A stretch of 64,000 nt of DNA from Chitinophagales bacterium (lineage in GTDB: Bacteria > Bacteroidota > Bacteroidia > Chitinophagales > Saprospiraceae): assembly GCA_017303875.1 (NCBI GenBank), contig JAFLBP010000022.1:54334-118333 (forward strand), given 5' to 3'. A program made the position numbers and the translations under genes. Shown piece by piece: positions 17,171 through 26,239 of this stretch; position 1 is the stretch's first letter; every line of letters starts with the position of its first letter. Below the pieces are notes generated by a model. The model was not told the DNA's origin, searched no databases, and saw only the letters and a program-made list of their open reading frames with translations.

Positions 17171-17292
17171 AATTCCCCGCAGAATTCGCAGATTGACACG
17201 CAGATCACGCAGACCTAATACGCTTGGCTACGCAGATAACATAAAAATCTGCGCGATCTGCGCATAAATCTGCGAAATTCTGCGGGAAATTC
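17171..17292. repeat. CGCAGAT palindromic intergenic repeat, copy 3
   Basis: The most diverged of the five copies. The outer arms AATTCCCCGCAGAATTCGCAG and the complementary right end (AATTCTGCGGGAAATT) still pair, with mismatches. Inner ATCTGCGCGATCTGCGC units pair with the left CGCAGATCACGCAG. It lies in the 580-bp gap between the korAB operon and the MFS gene. From 16967 to 17170 I see nothing recognisable. Confidence 0.85.
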
Positions 17293-17382
17293 ATCTTGGT
17301 CGACGCGTTCCTGGCATTGCCACACTCGACCGTGTTGCGGTCGAATGCGTACTGTTTTGCAATCGGGAAAGCTCCGGCTTAT

Positions 17383-17511
17383 GATTTTGGATTTTTGATG
17401 CTTGATTTTGGATTAACTTGTTATCAAAAATCCAAAATCAATGGAGCGTATTTATGTTGTCTGACGACGGAAAGTCGTCAGACAAAAATCAAGCATCAAA
17501 AATCCAAAATC
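17383..17511. repeat. Inverted repeat (GATTTTGGATTTTTGATGC type) reaching the MFS stop codon
   Basis: Perfect 27-bp inverted arms at 17383-17409 and 17485-17511 (left arm GATTTTGGATTTTTGATGC...), with a further partial copy at 17425-17443. In the centre is a clean hairpin with a 10-bp stem, GTCTGACGAC / GTCGTCAGAC, and GGAAA loop (17459-17483). The right arm overlaps the end of the MFS gene, whose last codons and TGA are repeat sequence. The hairpin may also end transcription of that gene, although no T-run follows it. Confidence 0.85.
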
Positions 17512-18826
17512 AAGCATCCACCCTGGCCGCCCGAATCCTAACAAAAAAGAACAACAGAATCAGGCTGAGAATGAACAGGGAAGTGAGGGTGAGTACGCTG
17601 TAGCGCATATTGCCCGTCAGCTGTTCAACGATCCCGAAAATGAAGGTGCCAAAGACCGTGGAGACCTTATCCGTCACGTCGTAAAAGCTGAAAAACGAGG
17701 CCGTATCTTCGGTGTCTTCGGGGATGAATTTGGCGTATGTGGATCGGGTAAGCGACTGTGTGCCGCCCATCACCATCCCTACAAAAGCGGCGAGGTAGTA
17801 AAAAGTGCCCTTGTCGTATACGTTGTAGGCGATCAGGCATACGACGGTCCAGATAATCATCAGAATAATCAGCGTATACCGGTTGCCAAAATATTTTGAA
17901 GCCCAGGCGGAGAGCAGGGCACCGATGATGGCGACCAATTGCAGTACGAGAATGAGTAAAATCAGGTCGGCTGTTTCAAATTCCAATTCCTTTTTAGCAA
18001 AAGCGGAGGCCAGAAAAAGAACCGCCTGTACACCGGCATTAAGCAGGAAAAAGGCAGTCAGGTAGCGCAAAATGCTGCGATCGGCCCAAACAACTTTGGC
18101 GACTTTCACCAATTCCTGATACCCTTTTTTCATGGCCTGATCGCCGAGCGGCTGGGGGTTATCATCGGGTAATTTCCGCATGGGAATCTGCGCAAAGCCG
18201 ATCCACCACAAGCCCACCATTGCGAAGGCAATTAATACGGCGTCCTGGGTGTCGTGCAGGCCAAACCATTCGTAGTTTTGAATCACCAGGAGGTTTACAA
18301 ACAACAACATTACGCTGCCCAGAAAGCCCAGCGCAAAGCCGATGGCACTGGCCCAGTCGTATTTATCTTCCGTCGTGATAATGGGCAAATAAGAGTTATT
18401 AAACACAATACCGCCCGCAAAACCGATGGTTGCCAGGATAAATCCAGCCACACCAATCCACAGGGTTTGCATATTGGTAAACAACACGAGCGAGATGCAG
18501 GCTAATCCGCCGATGGTGGTAAAAAAGCCCATGAAACGCTTGCGTTTGCCACCATAATCGGCAATGCCGGACAAAAGCGGCGAGAGCACCGCCACCACGA
18601 GGTAAGAGAAGGAAATAGACCAGGCAAACAAGGTGCTGTCGGTCATTTGCAAACCAAACACATTCAGGGAATCGCTGGCAATTTCCAGAAAATAACTGGG
18701 AAAAATAGCGACGGCGATCACCAGCGCGTAGGCGCTGTTGGCCCAATCGAACATGGCCCAACCCAGGATGGTACCCCATTTGTTTTTGGCTGCTTTCAGG
18801 TTGAGTGCCGCGCGAAGTTTGCTCAT
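17510..18826 (-). CDS. MFS transporter of the UMF1 type
   Basis: 438 residues with about 12 hydrophobic segments. The N-terminus WGTILGWAMFDWANSAYALVI (about residues 17-37) is the hallmark of the UMF1/Atg22-like branch of the major facilitator superfamily. ADYGGKRKRFMGFF near 90 is the loop 2-3 motif. A cytoplasmic loop near 210-235 is charged and Pro-rich (PMRKLPDDNPQPLGD), and GMVMGGTQSLTRSTYAKFIPE lies near 355-375. Substrate unknown; Atg22 relatives export amino acids from vacuoles. The last residues, VDA and the TGA, come from the inverted repeat that abuts the gene. The outer-membrane protein gene ends 28 bp upstream on the same strand, so co-transcription is possible. Confidence 0.88.
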   Translation of the reverse strand: MSKLRAALNLKAAKNKWGTILGWAMFDWANSAYALVIAVAIFPSYFLEIASDSLNVFGLQMTDSTLFAWSISFSYLVVAVLSPLLSGIADYGGKRKRFMGFFTTIGGLACISLVLFTNMQTLWIGVAGFILATIGFAGGIVFNNSYLPIITTEDKYDWASAIGFALGFLGSVMLLFVNLLVIQNYEWFGLHDTQDAVLIAFAMVGLWWIGFAQIPMRKLPDDNPQPLGDQAMKKGYQELVKVAKVVWADRSILRYLTAFFLLNAGVQAVLFLASAFAKKELEFETADLILLILVLQLVAIIGALLSAWASKYFGNRYTLIILMIIWTVVCLIAYNVYDKGTFYYLAAFVGMVMGGTQSLTRSTYAKFIPEDTEDTASFFSFYDVTDKVSTVFGTFIFGIVEQLTGNMRYSVLTLTSLFILSLILLFFFVRIRAARVDA

Positions 18827-18854
18827 GTTGGTTTCGTTTGTTTGAAATAAAAAA

Positions 18855-19748
18855 TTACTTATCCGGGCTGGAGCGGAAAGGCACCGTAACGCTCACCCAG
18901 GGCCAGGCAAAAAAGAAAAAATCGCTGCCCGAACCCAAAAAACCGGTAATGGCGGCATCAAGGGCTACACGTTTGCCCAAAAAGCGGCCACCGAGGCTGA
19001 GAATTGTGGAAGGCCCGTCGAGGGTATTGCCGAGGAAATAATTTTCCGTCACGATGGCAAATTTTTTCCCCGTTCTGGCAGTAGATCCGATCATCAGTGT
19101 TGGCGCTTGCGCCCATTGCCCGTTGCCATATCCGTAGCCCAAACCTACGGTAAAATTTTGATTCCGCGACCCCAGGGTTAAATTTGCATACGGAAGCCCC
19201 AAAAAGAAGTTTTCATCAAAGGTCGTAAATACGCCGCCGGCCAATACCCCTATCCCTGCGTTGAGGTAATCTTTTTTCAGCGGGATAGATACTTTTGGCG
19301 TTATCCAAAGCACGTTGGTCACCACGAAGGGTATGACACTCAGCCCAATCGAAAAATTATCACTGACGCCGTAACTCACCTGATTGAGAAAGACCATACT
19401 GTTGTTGTAATACCCCTCCCCTTTGCGCAAGCCGTAGCCCGTGGGTGCAAAAAGGTATCGGGTCGAATGTGGCGAATCATGCCAGTATTCTCCGGCTACC
19501 ACCCGGCCCTTCGTGCCTTCTTTCAGTACGGAAATACTGACCTTTGGAATACGTACCTGCCCGAGGGTAGTTGTTTCCAGCAGGATGGCATCAGGAGTGT
19601 CTTCCAGTACTTTTCCAAAAAACTCATTCCCGTCGACGGTCTCTATCACCACCATGCGTACGGAGTCTTCCTGCACTGGTCTGACAAGCTGCGCATGGGT
19701 AAAAGCCGGCAGCAATAAGGAGCAAAAAAGCAAAATAAGGTGTTTCAT
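18855..19748 (-). CDS. Predicted outer-membrane beta-barrel protein, function unknown
   Basis: 297 residues. The signal peptide is MKHLILLFCSLLLPAFTHAQ. A short domain (about 28-80, MVVIETVDGNEFFGKVLED...) looks like a small SH3/Sm-like barrel. The rest is strand-rich with alternating hydrophobic residues and Gly turns (GLSVIPFVVTNVLWITPKV, FTVGLGYGYGNGQWAQ), ending in an amphipathic strand WPWVSVTVPF, as expected for an outer-membrane barrel of about 10-12 strands. The frame extends to 19808, but the ATG at 19748 gives a proper signal peptide. The gene follows the GH20 gene by 40 bp on the same strand. No named family is recognised. Confidence 0.75.
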   Translation of the reverse strand: MKHLILLFCSLLLPAFTHAQLVRPVQEDSVRMVVIETVDGNEFFGKVLEDTPDAILLETTTLGQVRIPKVSISVLKEGTKGRVVAGEYWHDSPHSTRYLFAPTGYGLRKGEGYYNNSMVFLNQVSYGVSDNFSIGLSVIPFVVTNVLWITPKVSIPLKKDYLNAGIGVLAGGVFTTFDENFFLGLPYANLTLGSRNQNFTVGLGYGYGNGQWAQAPTLMIGSTARTGKKFAIVTENYFLGNTLDGPSTILSLGGRFLGKRVALDAAITGFLGSGSDFFFFAWPWVSVTVPFRSSPDK

Positions 19749-19788
19749 GATCGAGATGTTAAAGGTTCGGAGGTTCAGGGTTTGGAGG

Positions 19789-22113
19789 TTACTCCACAAT
19801 GACTTCATCTACAAACAACCAGGCGCCTTCGCCGGCGCCGGGCTTGCCAGCCGGAATAACGCCGCTGGTTTTAACGAGCACTTTGACGTAGCGGCCTTTT
19901 GCACCGGGCGTCTCCACCACCACCTGCTCCGGGCCAGTTGCGCCGGGCGCAACAATATCCCAGGAAGCGACAGATTTAAACGCTTTTCCGTCGTCGGAAA
20001 CGAGCACCTCCACACCTTTAGGCGGATAAATCCAGGCATGTTCGGCATTCATATATTGAAAAGTAACCTTGCTGAATGTTGTGGCAGCTCCAAAATCAAT
20101 CACCGGATCTATATCCCGGTTGACTAATCCTACCCAGGCATCCCAGTTTTTGCGCCCACCCCGCACGCCGTTGGTAAGGGCGTAGGTATCACCGCCCGTG
20201 TATTTTTCCGGGTTTTTACCTAAGGTGTATGATTTGCCGCTGGCCTTGTGCACCATAAAATCCGTACTCATCACTTTGCCCATCTGACGGCCGTTCAGGA
20301 AAGTCGCCGCCTTAACTGTGGTACTTTTGGTAATGGCCAAAGGCATGGTGTACAGCCCTGAAATGGAGGTCGGCGGTTTGCCATTGGTGGTATAACGGAT
20401 TTGCAGCGCCGGATCGTTGGCAATAAGGCTGACTTTTCCTGCATTAAAACTGGCCGACACGCCAAAAAAGGCTTTGGCATAGTTGACTTTCAACACATCT
20501 AAGCGACTGAAATGCGCTTGCAGGCGCTTGCTGAAACCTTTCCAGTCCTTTTGCTTGACCGGCGTCCAGACCACCTCTGCCAGCGCGCAGGCGCGCGGGT
20601 ACACCATATAATCACAGTATTCAGGTGTGGTGATGTACTCCGTCCAGACGTTGCCCTGCGCGCCAAGGATATGTTTGGCTTCTTCGGGCGTCAGCTCTGT
20701 TGGAACGGGGTCGTAGCTGTATACTTTTTCCAGCGTCAGGAAGCCGCCGATGGCCACCGGTTCGGTGGAGGGGTCGGCCTGATAATAATCGAAATAGCAA
20801 TGTGAGCCGGGTGTCATCACCACATCATGGCCCTGTTTGGCAGCTGCAATACCGCCTTCGGTGCCGCGCCAGCTCATGACGGTAGCGCTTTCGGCAAGCC
20901 CGCCTTCGAGGATTTCATCCCAGCCGATCAGTTTTTTATTGCGTTTGGCCAGCATCTGCTCGGCGCGTTTGATGAAGTAACTTTGCAACTCGTGTTCATC
21001 CTTGAGTTTTTCAGTTTTCATACGCGCCTGGCATTTTTCACATTTTTGCCAGCTGGTTTTTGGGCATTCATCGCCGCCGACGTGCACATATTGTCCGGGA
21101 AACAAGGCACAAACCTCTTCAAGCACGTCGTCGAGAAAAGTAAAAGTCTCTTCTTTACCGGCGCAAAACACTTCATCGAACACGCCCCAGGTCGTTGCGG
21201 CTTCATAGGGGCCTCCGGTACAGCCTAATTCGGGGTAGGCCGACAAAGCCGCGCGGGCATGGCCGGGCATTTCTATTTCCGGCACGATGGTTATGAAGCG
21301 CTGGCGGGCGTATTCCACGATGTCTTGTACTTCTTTCTGGGTGTAAAAAGCGCAGTATTGTTTGCCGTCGAAAGTAACGGGCCGGTCGGTGTAATGCCCG
21401 ACGAGGGTTTCTTTACGGCAGGAAGCCACCGATTGCAGTTTGGGGTATTTTTTGATTTCAATGCGCCAACCCTGGTCTTCGGTAAGGTGCCAGTGGAAGC
21501 GATTCATTTTGTGCATGGCCAGCAGGTCGATGTAGCGCTTGACGAAGGCGGGCGGGAAGTAATGACGGCCTACATCGAGGTGCATCCCGCGATAACTGAA
21601 GCGCGGCGCATCCTGAATGACACAACAGGGAGCTTTCCAGGCAACATTACTTACCCGGCGCGCATTGTATACCTGCGGCGGGAAGAGCTGCCGAAGGGTT
21701 TGTACGGCATAAAATGCCCCAACGGCCGTGCGCGCACGGATCAGAATGGCGCTTTTACTCACTTCAAGCGTGTAGCCTTCTTCTGCGGTAACGGTAGGGT
21801 CTTGCACAAAGCAGAGCGCGTTATCGTCGGCTACTTTTTTCGACCATTTGTCGTAAGGTTTTAAAGGCAGGGCAAAACCGCTGGGGCCTTGCAGGGTAGC
21901 GCTCAGGTATTTGGCGACTGGCTCCCATTCTGCCTTGACGGCCGCCGGGAAACGCACTTCGCTGCGCGGTGAGAGCAAAAAATCACCCGATTTGGTATTA
22001 ATACTTACGGGTTGCGGGACAACATTGATGAAGGATTCTGTTTTTTGGGCCAGGCCGCCGCAGCGAACCATAAACATCAGGATAAAAAGACTGAAGAAAA
22101 ACCGGAAGGGCAT
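19789..22113 (-). CDS. GH20 beta-N-acetylhexosaminidase, exported
   Basis: 774 residues. The N-terminal signal (FFFSLFILMFMVRCGGLAQ) may be a lipoprotein signal with Cys at about 18. A GH20b domain follows (VVPQPVSINTKSGDFLLSP to AVQTLRQLFPPQV). The TIM barrel starts at FSYRGMHLDVGRHYFPPAFVKRYIDLLAMHKMN and carries the catalytic Asp-Glu pair in YVHVGGDECPKTSW (about residues 340-353). A chitobiase-like C-terminal piece (IRYTTNGKPPTSIS) and an F5/8-type carbohydrate-binding domain (WDAWVGLVNRDIDPVIDFG...) complete it. It removes terminal GlcNAc/GalNAc from glycans or chitooligosaccharides by substrate-assisted catalysis. The length and domain order are normal for Bacteroidota enzymes. Confidence 0.94.
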   Translation of the reverse strand: MPFRFFFSLFILMFMVRCGGLAQKTESFINVVPQPVSINTKSGDFLLSPRSEVRFPAAVKAEWEPVAKYLSATLQGPSGFALPLKPYDKWSKKVADDNALCFVQDPTVTAEEGYTLEVSKSAILIRARTAVGAFYAVQTLRQLFPPQVYNARRVSNVAWKAPCCVIQDAPRFSYRGMHLDVGRHYFPPAFVKRYIDLLAMHKMNRFHWHLTEDQGWRIEIKKYPKLQSVASCRKETLVGHYTDRPVTFDGKQYCAFYTQKEVQDIVEYARQRFITIVPEIEMPGHARAALSAYPELGCTGGPYEAATTWGVFDEVFCAGKEETFTFLDDVLEEVCALFPGQYVHVGGDECPKTSWQKCEKCQARMKTEKLKDEHELQSYFIKRAEQMLAKRNKKLIGWDEILEGGLAESATVMSWRGTEGGIAAAKQGHDVVMTPGSHCYFDYYQADPSTEPVAIGGFLTLEKVYSYDPVPTELTPEEAKHILGAQGNVWTEYITTPEYCDYMVYPRACALAEVVWTPVKQKDWKGFSKRLQAHFSRLDVLKVNYAKAFFGVSASFNAGKVSLIANDPALQIRYTTNGKPPTSISGLYTMPLAITKSTTVKAATFLNGRQMGKVMSTDFMVHKASGKSYTLGKNPEKYTGGDTYALTNGVRGGRKNWDAWVGLVNRDIDPVIDFGAATTFSKVTFQYMNAEHAWIYPPKGVEVLVSDDGKAFKSVASWDIVAPGATGPEQVVVETPGAKGRYVKVLVKTSGVIPAGKPGAGEGAWLFVDEVIVE

Positions 22114-22183
22114 ATGATGTGATTAGTTTGTTTCGGCGGGCAAGATAAATCAGAATTTATAAAATTTTGTGTAACTGCTTAGC

Positions 22184-22257
22184 CTTTGCGTCCTTTGCGT
22201 GAATTCTCTGCGCACTTTGCGTGAAAGCGTGTTATTTTTCACGCAAAGGACGCAAAG
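22184..22257. repeat. Inverted repeat of the CTTTGCGTCC type
   Basis: A perfect 20-bp inverted repeat, CTTTGCGTCCTTTGCGTGAA at 22184-22203 and its complement at 22238-22257. A third internal unit, CACTTTGCGTGAA, is at about 22213-22225. It is a separate sequence family from the CGCAGAT palindromes but has the same architecture. It lies between the start of the GH20 gene and the end of the PIN toxin gene. The rest of the gap (22114-22350) is featureless. Confidence 0.88.
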
Positions 22258-22350
22258 ATCAGGGAACCTAAGTGGTTACAATTTTGTAAAGACCTGACTG
22301 CGTATAGCAGGCTATGAACCAAAAATATCTTTTCGATAGGTCTGTTTTCC

Positions 22351-22764
22351 TTATGGTTGGCTTATCAAAACCACAAAATCCTCGATGCTAATTACCGAAA
22401 CTGGGGGAAAACCAATCTCTCGCAGCACATTGAAATGTCTGTCGTTTGTTACTATATAATCCGCTTGTCCTGCGATTGCACAGTCAACAAACTTATTGTC
22501 ATCCGGATCAGTTTCTATAAGACGCCACTTGGTTGTAACGGCAATACGGATTGCGTAAGGTGAATTAGCCAGAAGATCGCCTATATTATTTGCGACAACT
22601 GCATCAGATTGACGTTCAATAACTTCTACATACTCATTCAGAATGCTATTATCAATTAAGAGGAGTATGTCACCTTTTAAAAAGGCATCAAAAATAAGTC
22701 TGTATGGAGATTTCCGGGGCAACGCCATGATTAAGGCGTTGGTATCGAGTACTATACGCAGCAT
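22351..22764 (-). CDS. PIN-domain toxin of a toxin-antitoxin pair
   Basis: 137 residues, 'putative toxin-antitoxin system toxin component, PIN family' type. Acidic site: D7 (IVLDTNALIMAL), E44 (SILNEYVEVI), D94 (DDNKFVDCAIAGQADYIVTND) and D108. The DPDDNKFVDCAIAG...YIVTNDRHF segment is the strongest signature of this subgroup. It starts 2 bp after the antitoxin stop. It belongs to a different PIN subgroup from the toxin at 9735, and the two proteins share only the general fold pattern. Confidence 0.88.
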   Translation of the reverse strand: MLRIVLDTNALIMALPRKSPYRLIFDAFLKGDILLLIDNSILNEYVEVIERQSDAVVANNIGDLLANSPYAIRIAVTTKWRLIETDPDDNKFVDCAIAGQADYIVTNDRHFNVLREIGFPPVSVISIEDFVVLISQP

Positions 22765-22766
22765 GC

Positions 22767-22994
22767 TTATTCATTATTGGGGGTACGCATATGTTCCTGC
22801 CCCCACTGACGCATTGTCTCCTCCGACCAGCCTCTCTCCTCCCAAAGTTCATCCATACGTTGCGTCGCTTTTTCTGCAAAATAATTACTCAGCAGGATTT
22901 TGATCTCTACAAGTTGTTCATCGCTAATGTCATAGGCGAAGTACTTTAAAAGTTCAATCTGAAGATTGCTCAATTTCTTAGGTTCGGCTACCAT
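22767..22994 (-). CDS. Antitoxin partner of the PIN toxin
   Basis: 75 residues (MVAEPKKLSNLQIELLKYF...). A helical N-terminal part is followed by a charged tail rich in Trp and Glu (RMDELWEERGWSEETMRQW). Its stop lies 2 bp before the toxin's ATG. Small Bacteroidota proteins of this kind, with an IxLLK(Y/F)FA...VEIK pattern followed by a DELWEE-like tail, usually precede PIN toxins. The identification rests on size, order and that pattern. Confidence 0.75.
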   Translation of the reverse strand: MVAEPKKLSNLQIELLKYFAYDISDEQLVEIKILLSNYFAEKATQRMDELWEERGWSEETMRQWGQEHMRTPNNE

Positions 22995-23089
22995 TTTTTC
23001 CTACAAATTTAGTACAAATCTTGTAATCGTCAAGCAATATTAAACATACGCGCTCAAAACTCAAATTTTTTTTGCTAAAAACTGCTCAC

Positions 23090-23097
23090 TACCTTTG
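23090..23097 (+). promoter_or_regulatory. -7 promoter box of the SH3-domain gene
   Basis: TACCTTTG (TAnnTTTG consensus), 16 bp before the ATG at 23114. A TTTG at 23071-23074 could be the -33 element, but the 15-bp spacing is shorter than usual. The box lies inside the longer frame that opens at 23072 and so supports the internal ATG. Confidence 0.55.
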
Positions 23098-23113
23098 CCT
23101 CAAACCAACATTT

Positions 23114-23989
23114 ATGAAAAAATCATTCAAACTTCTTCTGCTCCTGCTCACGGCTACCTGTACCCTTTATGCACAGGAGCCAGACTGGACGCACGCCGAC
23201 GGCACGCTTGAAGGCTTTACGCCTGGCAGTCAGTACTTTACGCTCGTATCGGATGCGAATTTGCGCGATAACCCCGGCACACAATCCAAAGTGCTGGGCA
23301 AACTCCCCATCGGTACGCCGCTGACGGTAGAAATGGTCAGCACAGATTCCTTCGCGCAGCGCGGTGTAAAACTGCCCTGGGTGAAAGTAAAAGCTCAACT
23401 TACCGGCAAAGCCCCGCTCATCGGCTACATCTGGGGAGGCTTTCTGGCGCTGGCCGCCATCCAGACACCCGACGACGAGTATACCCCCAACGCCGGGGTG
23501 CTTTACCTCACCGGCGTGGCTGCTTACGACGAGGCCAATCACCAGCTTACTGTGCAGGTGCGCGCCGCCAAAAACGGTACAGAACTCAGCAAAACCGAGT
23601 TCAAAACCCAGGGCGACTTGTCGTACTACCCATCTTTTGATGTGAAATTTTCCAACCTCAAAAATGTGAAGGCCATCCTGTCGGTCAACTACTACTACCC
23701 GGCTTGTGGTTACCCTTCAGGCGACAACCTCCTGTTCTGGTTAGAAAACAACCAGCTGAACCGCGTACTGGAAACTACCTCCGTCAGCGACGGCGGCGTG
23801 TTCTACGACTCCCAGGACTACCTGCTTCCTTATGATAAAGGCGGCATTTACGGGCATGTACTGGTTGTCAACGACAGCGCGGAAATGGAAGAGCGCGGTG
23901 AAGAACTCGTCGTGACCAAGCACAGCTACAAACTGACGCTCTACAAGTGGGATGGCGCCAAACTCCTGAAATCCAAAGAGTTAAAGTAA
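23114..23989 (+). CDS. Secreted SH3-domain protein, function unknown
   Basis: 291 residues. The signal peptide is MKKSFKLLLLLLTATCTLYAQ. A bacterial SH3 domain follows (about 38-105: YFTLVSDANLRDNPGTQSKVLGKLPIGTPLTVE... to LIGYIWGGFLAL). The C-terminal ~180 residues are strand-rich and Tyr-rich (SVNYYYPACGYPSGDNLLFW, SQDYLLPYDKGGIYGHVLVV) and unrecognised. SH3b domains usually bind peptidoglycan or peptides, so a periplasmic or surface role is likely. It converges on recG with 4 bp between the stops. Confidence 0.8.
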   Translation: MKKSFKLLLLLLTATCTLYAQEPDWTHADGTLEGFTPGSQYFTLVSDANLRDNPGTQSKVLGKLPIGTPLTVEMVSTDSFAQRGVKLPWVKVKAQLTGKAPLIGYIWGGFLALAAIQTPDDEYTPNAGVLYLTGVAAYDEANHQLTVQVRAAKNGTELSKTEFKTQGDLSYYPSFDVKFSNLKNVKAILSVNYYYPACGYPSGDNLLFWLENNQLNRVLETTSVSDGGVFYDSQDYLLPYDKGGIYGHVLVVNDSAEMEERGEELVVTKHSYKLTLYKWDGAKLLKSKELK

Positions 23990-23993
23990 ATAA

Positions 23994-26114
23994 TCAGGAA
24001 ATTCTGCTCCAGATTTTCGCTTCCCGGCCAGTGCTGTCAAGATGCCTGCGCAGGGAAGCATGTTCGGGCAACTGAAGCCCGGGGTCCTGAGTCAGAATTT
24101 CGGCAGCCGTATCGCGCGCGGCGCTCAACACCTGTGCGTCGCGCGCGAGATCTGCCAATAAAAAGCGCAGCATCCCGCTCTGTTGGGTACCTTCAATATT
24201 GCCCGGGCCACGCAGGCGCAGGTCTGCTTCGGCGATTTTGAAACCGTCGTTGGTGCCCACCATAATTTGCAGGCGTTCGCGCCCCTCATGGCTGAGTTTT
24301 ACACTGGATAAAAGGATGCAAAAACTCTGTTCTGCGCCGCGCCCTACCCTGCCCCGCAGCTGGTGCAACTGCGAAAGCCCGAAGCGCTCCGCATTTTCAA
24401 TGACCATAACGGAGGCATTGGGCACATTCACCCCTACTTCAATAACGGTGGTGGCCACCATTATCTGTGTTTCGCCGCGCACGAAGCGCTGCATTTCATA
24501 GTCTTTATCCTGTGCCTTCATTTTGCCGTGCACGATGCTGATTTGATATTCCGGCATCGGAAAATCGCGGCTCAGGGCTTCAAAACCGGCCATCAGGTTT
24601 TGCAAATCCATTTTTTCCGTCTCTTCAATCATCGGGTACACCACGTACACTTGCCGCCCTTTGGCAATTTCCTCGCGCATGATGCCTTGCACGCGCAGCC
24701 GATGGTGTTCGGTTTTATGAATGGTATCAATGGGTTTGCGGCCGGGCGGCAATTCATCAATCACAGACACATCGAGGTCGCCGTATAAGGTCATGGCGAG
24801 GGTACGCGGAATGGGCGTTGCGGTCATGACCAATACATGCGGCGGGCCGGCCGGGTTTTTGGCCCAGAGTTTGGCGCGTTGCTCTACGCCAAAGCGGTGC
24901 TGTTCGTCGATGATCGAAAGACCAAGGTTCTGAAATTCCACCCAGGGTTCAATGAGGGCGTGGGTGCCGATGACGATATGCATGTCGCCGGAGCGCAGTT
25001 GGGCCAGAATGGCCTCCCGTTTTTTGCCTTTAACCGTGCCGGAAAGGAAGCCGATGTTAACCCCCAAATCGCCGAGTAGTGCGCTGAGGTTGTCGTAGTG
25101 TTGCTGGGCGAGGATTTCCGTCGGCGCCATCAGACAAGCCTGGAAAGGTATGCCATCGAGTTGGTTGTCGAGGGCCATCAGCATGGCCATGAGTGCGACC
25201 ACGGTTTTACCGGAGCCGACATCGCCCTGCACGAGGCGGTTCATTTGTTTGCCGGAAGCAAAATCCACGCGTATTTCCTTGAGCACCCGTTTTTGTGCAC
25301 CGGTAAGTTCAAAAGGTAGTTTTTGATGGTAAAAAGCGTTGAAAAAATCGCCTATTTTTTCAAAAACAAAGCCTTTTGTAGCCGATTTCCGGCGTGCGCG
25401 AATTTGCAGCAGCCGCAATTGCAGGAAAAAGAGTTCTTCGAACTTTAGTCGGCGGATGGCCTCATCGAGTTCTTTTTGGCTTTCCGGAAAATGGATTTTT
25501 TCCAAAGCCTGAAAACGCTGCGGCAACCTGAAGCGCTCCAGCAGGTAGGGCGGCAGGGTTTCGGGCAAGTCGCCGGGCGCGAGGCCGTCGAGCAGGGTGC
25601 GGATGATCTTGCGCAGGCCGCGCGCGTCGAGGCCCTTTTGCGAGAGTTTATCGGTCGTGGGGTAAACGGGTTCAAAACTGCGGGGCCGCTGCAGGTTGTC
25701 GGGGTTGGCCTCTTCCATTTCCGGATGAGAGATGCTGAAACGGCCGTTAAACTCATTGACCTTGCCGTACACGATGTATTCTTTCCCGATATGCAGGCTC
25801 TTTTCAAGCCAGTGCACGGCCTGAAACCAGACCAGATCAAGGCTGCCCGTTTCATCGCGCAGGGTACCGCTGAGGCGTCGGGCACGGCCCTCGCCCACCA
25901 TTTCGAGGCGGCGCAATATCCCTTTTACCTGCACCGGTTCGCCTTCATTGGCGATCTCGCGGATGCGGTGAAAACGCGTACGATCAATGTAACGGAATGG
26001 AAAATGGAACAACAAATCGCGACAAAGAAAGATACCAAGTTCTTTCTTGAGCACATCGGCGCGTTGAGGCCCCACGCCTTTAAGGTATTCGATGCCGGAA
26101 TCTAAAGCAGGCAT
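23994..26114 (-). CDS. recG: ATP-dependent DNA helicase RecG
   Basis: 706 residues. N-terminal wedge/OB domain (VKGILRRLEMVGEGRARRLSGTLRD near 65-90, with HWLEKSLHIGKEYIVYGKV), then the superfamily 2 helicase core: Walker A GDVGSGKTVVALMAM, CLMAPTEILAQQHY, the DEQH box (SIIDEQHRFGVEQRAKL), MTATPIPRTLA, and motifs V-VI (TTVIEVGVNVPNASVMVIE, QLHQLRGRVGRGAEQ). RecG reverses stalled replication forks and processes Holliday junctions and R-loops. I chose the ATG at 26114 (MPALDSGIEYLKGVGPQRA). The frame can be extended to a TTG at 26153, but RecG proteins normally begin close to this motif. Confidence 0.96.
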   Translation of the reverse strand: MPALDSGIEYLKGVGPQRADVLKKELGIFLCRDLLFHFPFRYIDRTRFHRIREIANEGEPVQVKGILRRLEMVGEGRARRLSGTLRDETGSLDLVWFQAVHWLEKSLHIGKEYIVYGKVNEFNGRFSISHPEMEEANPDNLQRPRSFEPVYPTTDKLSQKGLDARGLRKIIRTLLDGLAPGDLPETLPPYLLERFRLPQRFQALEKIHFPESQKELDEAIRRLKFEELFFLQLRLLQIRARRKSATKGFVFEKIGDFFNAFYHQKLPFELTGAQKRVLKEIRVDFASGKQMNRLVQGDVGSGKTVVALMAMLMALDNQLDGIPFQACLMAPTEILAQQHYDNLSALLGDLGVNIGFLSGTVKGKKREAILAQLRSGDMHIVIGTHALIEPWVEFQNLGLSIIDEQHRFGVEQRAKLWAKNPAGPPHVLVMTATPIPRTLAMTLYGDLDVSVIDELPPGRKPIDTIHKTEHHRLRVQGIMREEIAKGRQVYVVYPMIEETEKMDLQNLMAGFEALSRDFPMPEYQISIVHGKMKAQDKDYEMQRFVRGETQIMVATTVIEVGVNVPNASVMVIENAERFGLSQLHQLRGRVGRGAEQSFCILLSSVKLSHEGRERLQIMVGTNDGFKIAEADLRLRGPGNIEGTQQSGMLRFLLADLARDAQVLSAARDTAAEILTQDPGLQLPEHASLRRHLDSTGREAKIWSRIS

Positions 26115-26239
26115 AGTTTTTAAATGGGCAAAAAAGGATAAAATTTCCTGCAAGCTACGTCTTCGGGAGCAAATGTCTTACAATTTGTGCTTTTTGAAAA
26201 AAAATACTAAAATTATTATTACAGAAACCAACAAAATGC

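Noticed and set aside
17459..17483. Hairpin as an intrinsic terminator of the MFS gene
   Set aside because: The stem is strong, but no T-run follows on either strand, so I describe it only as part of the repeat.
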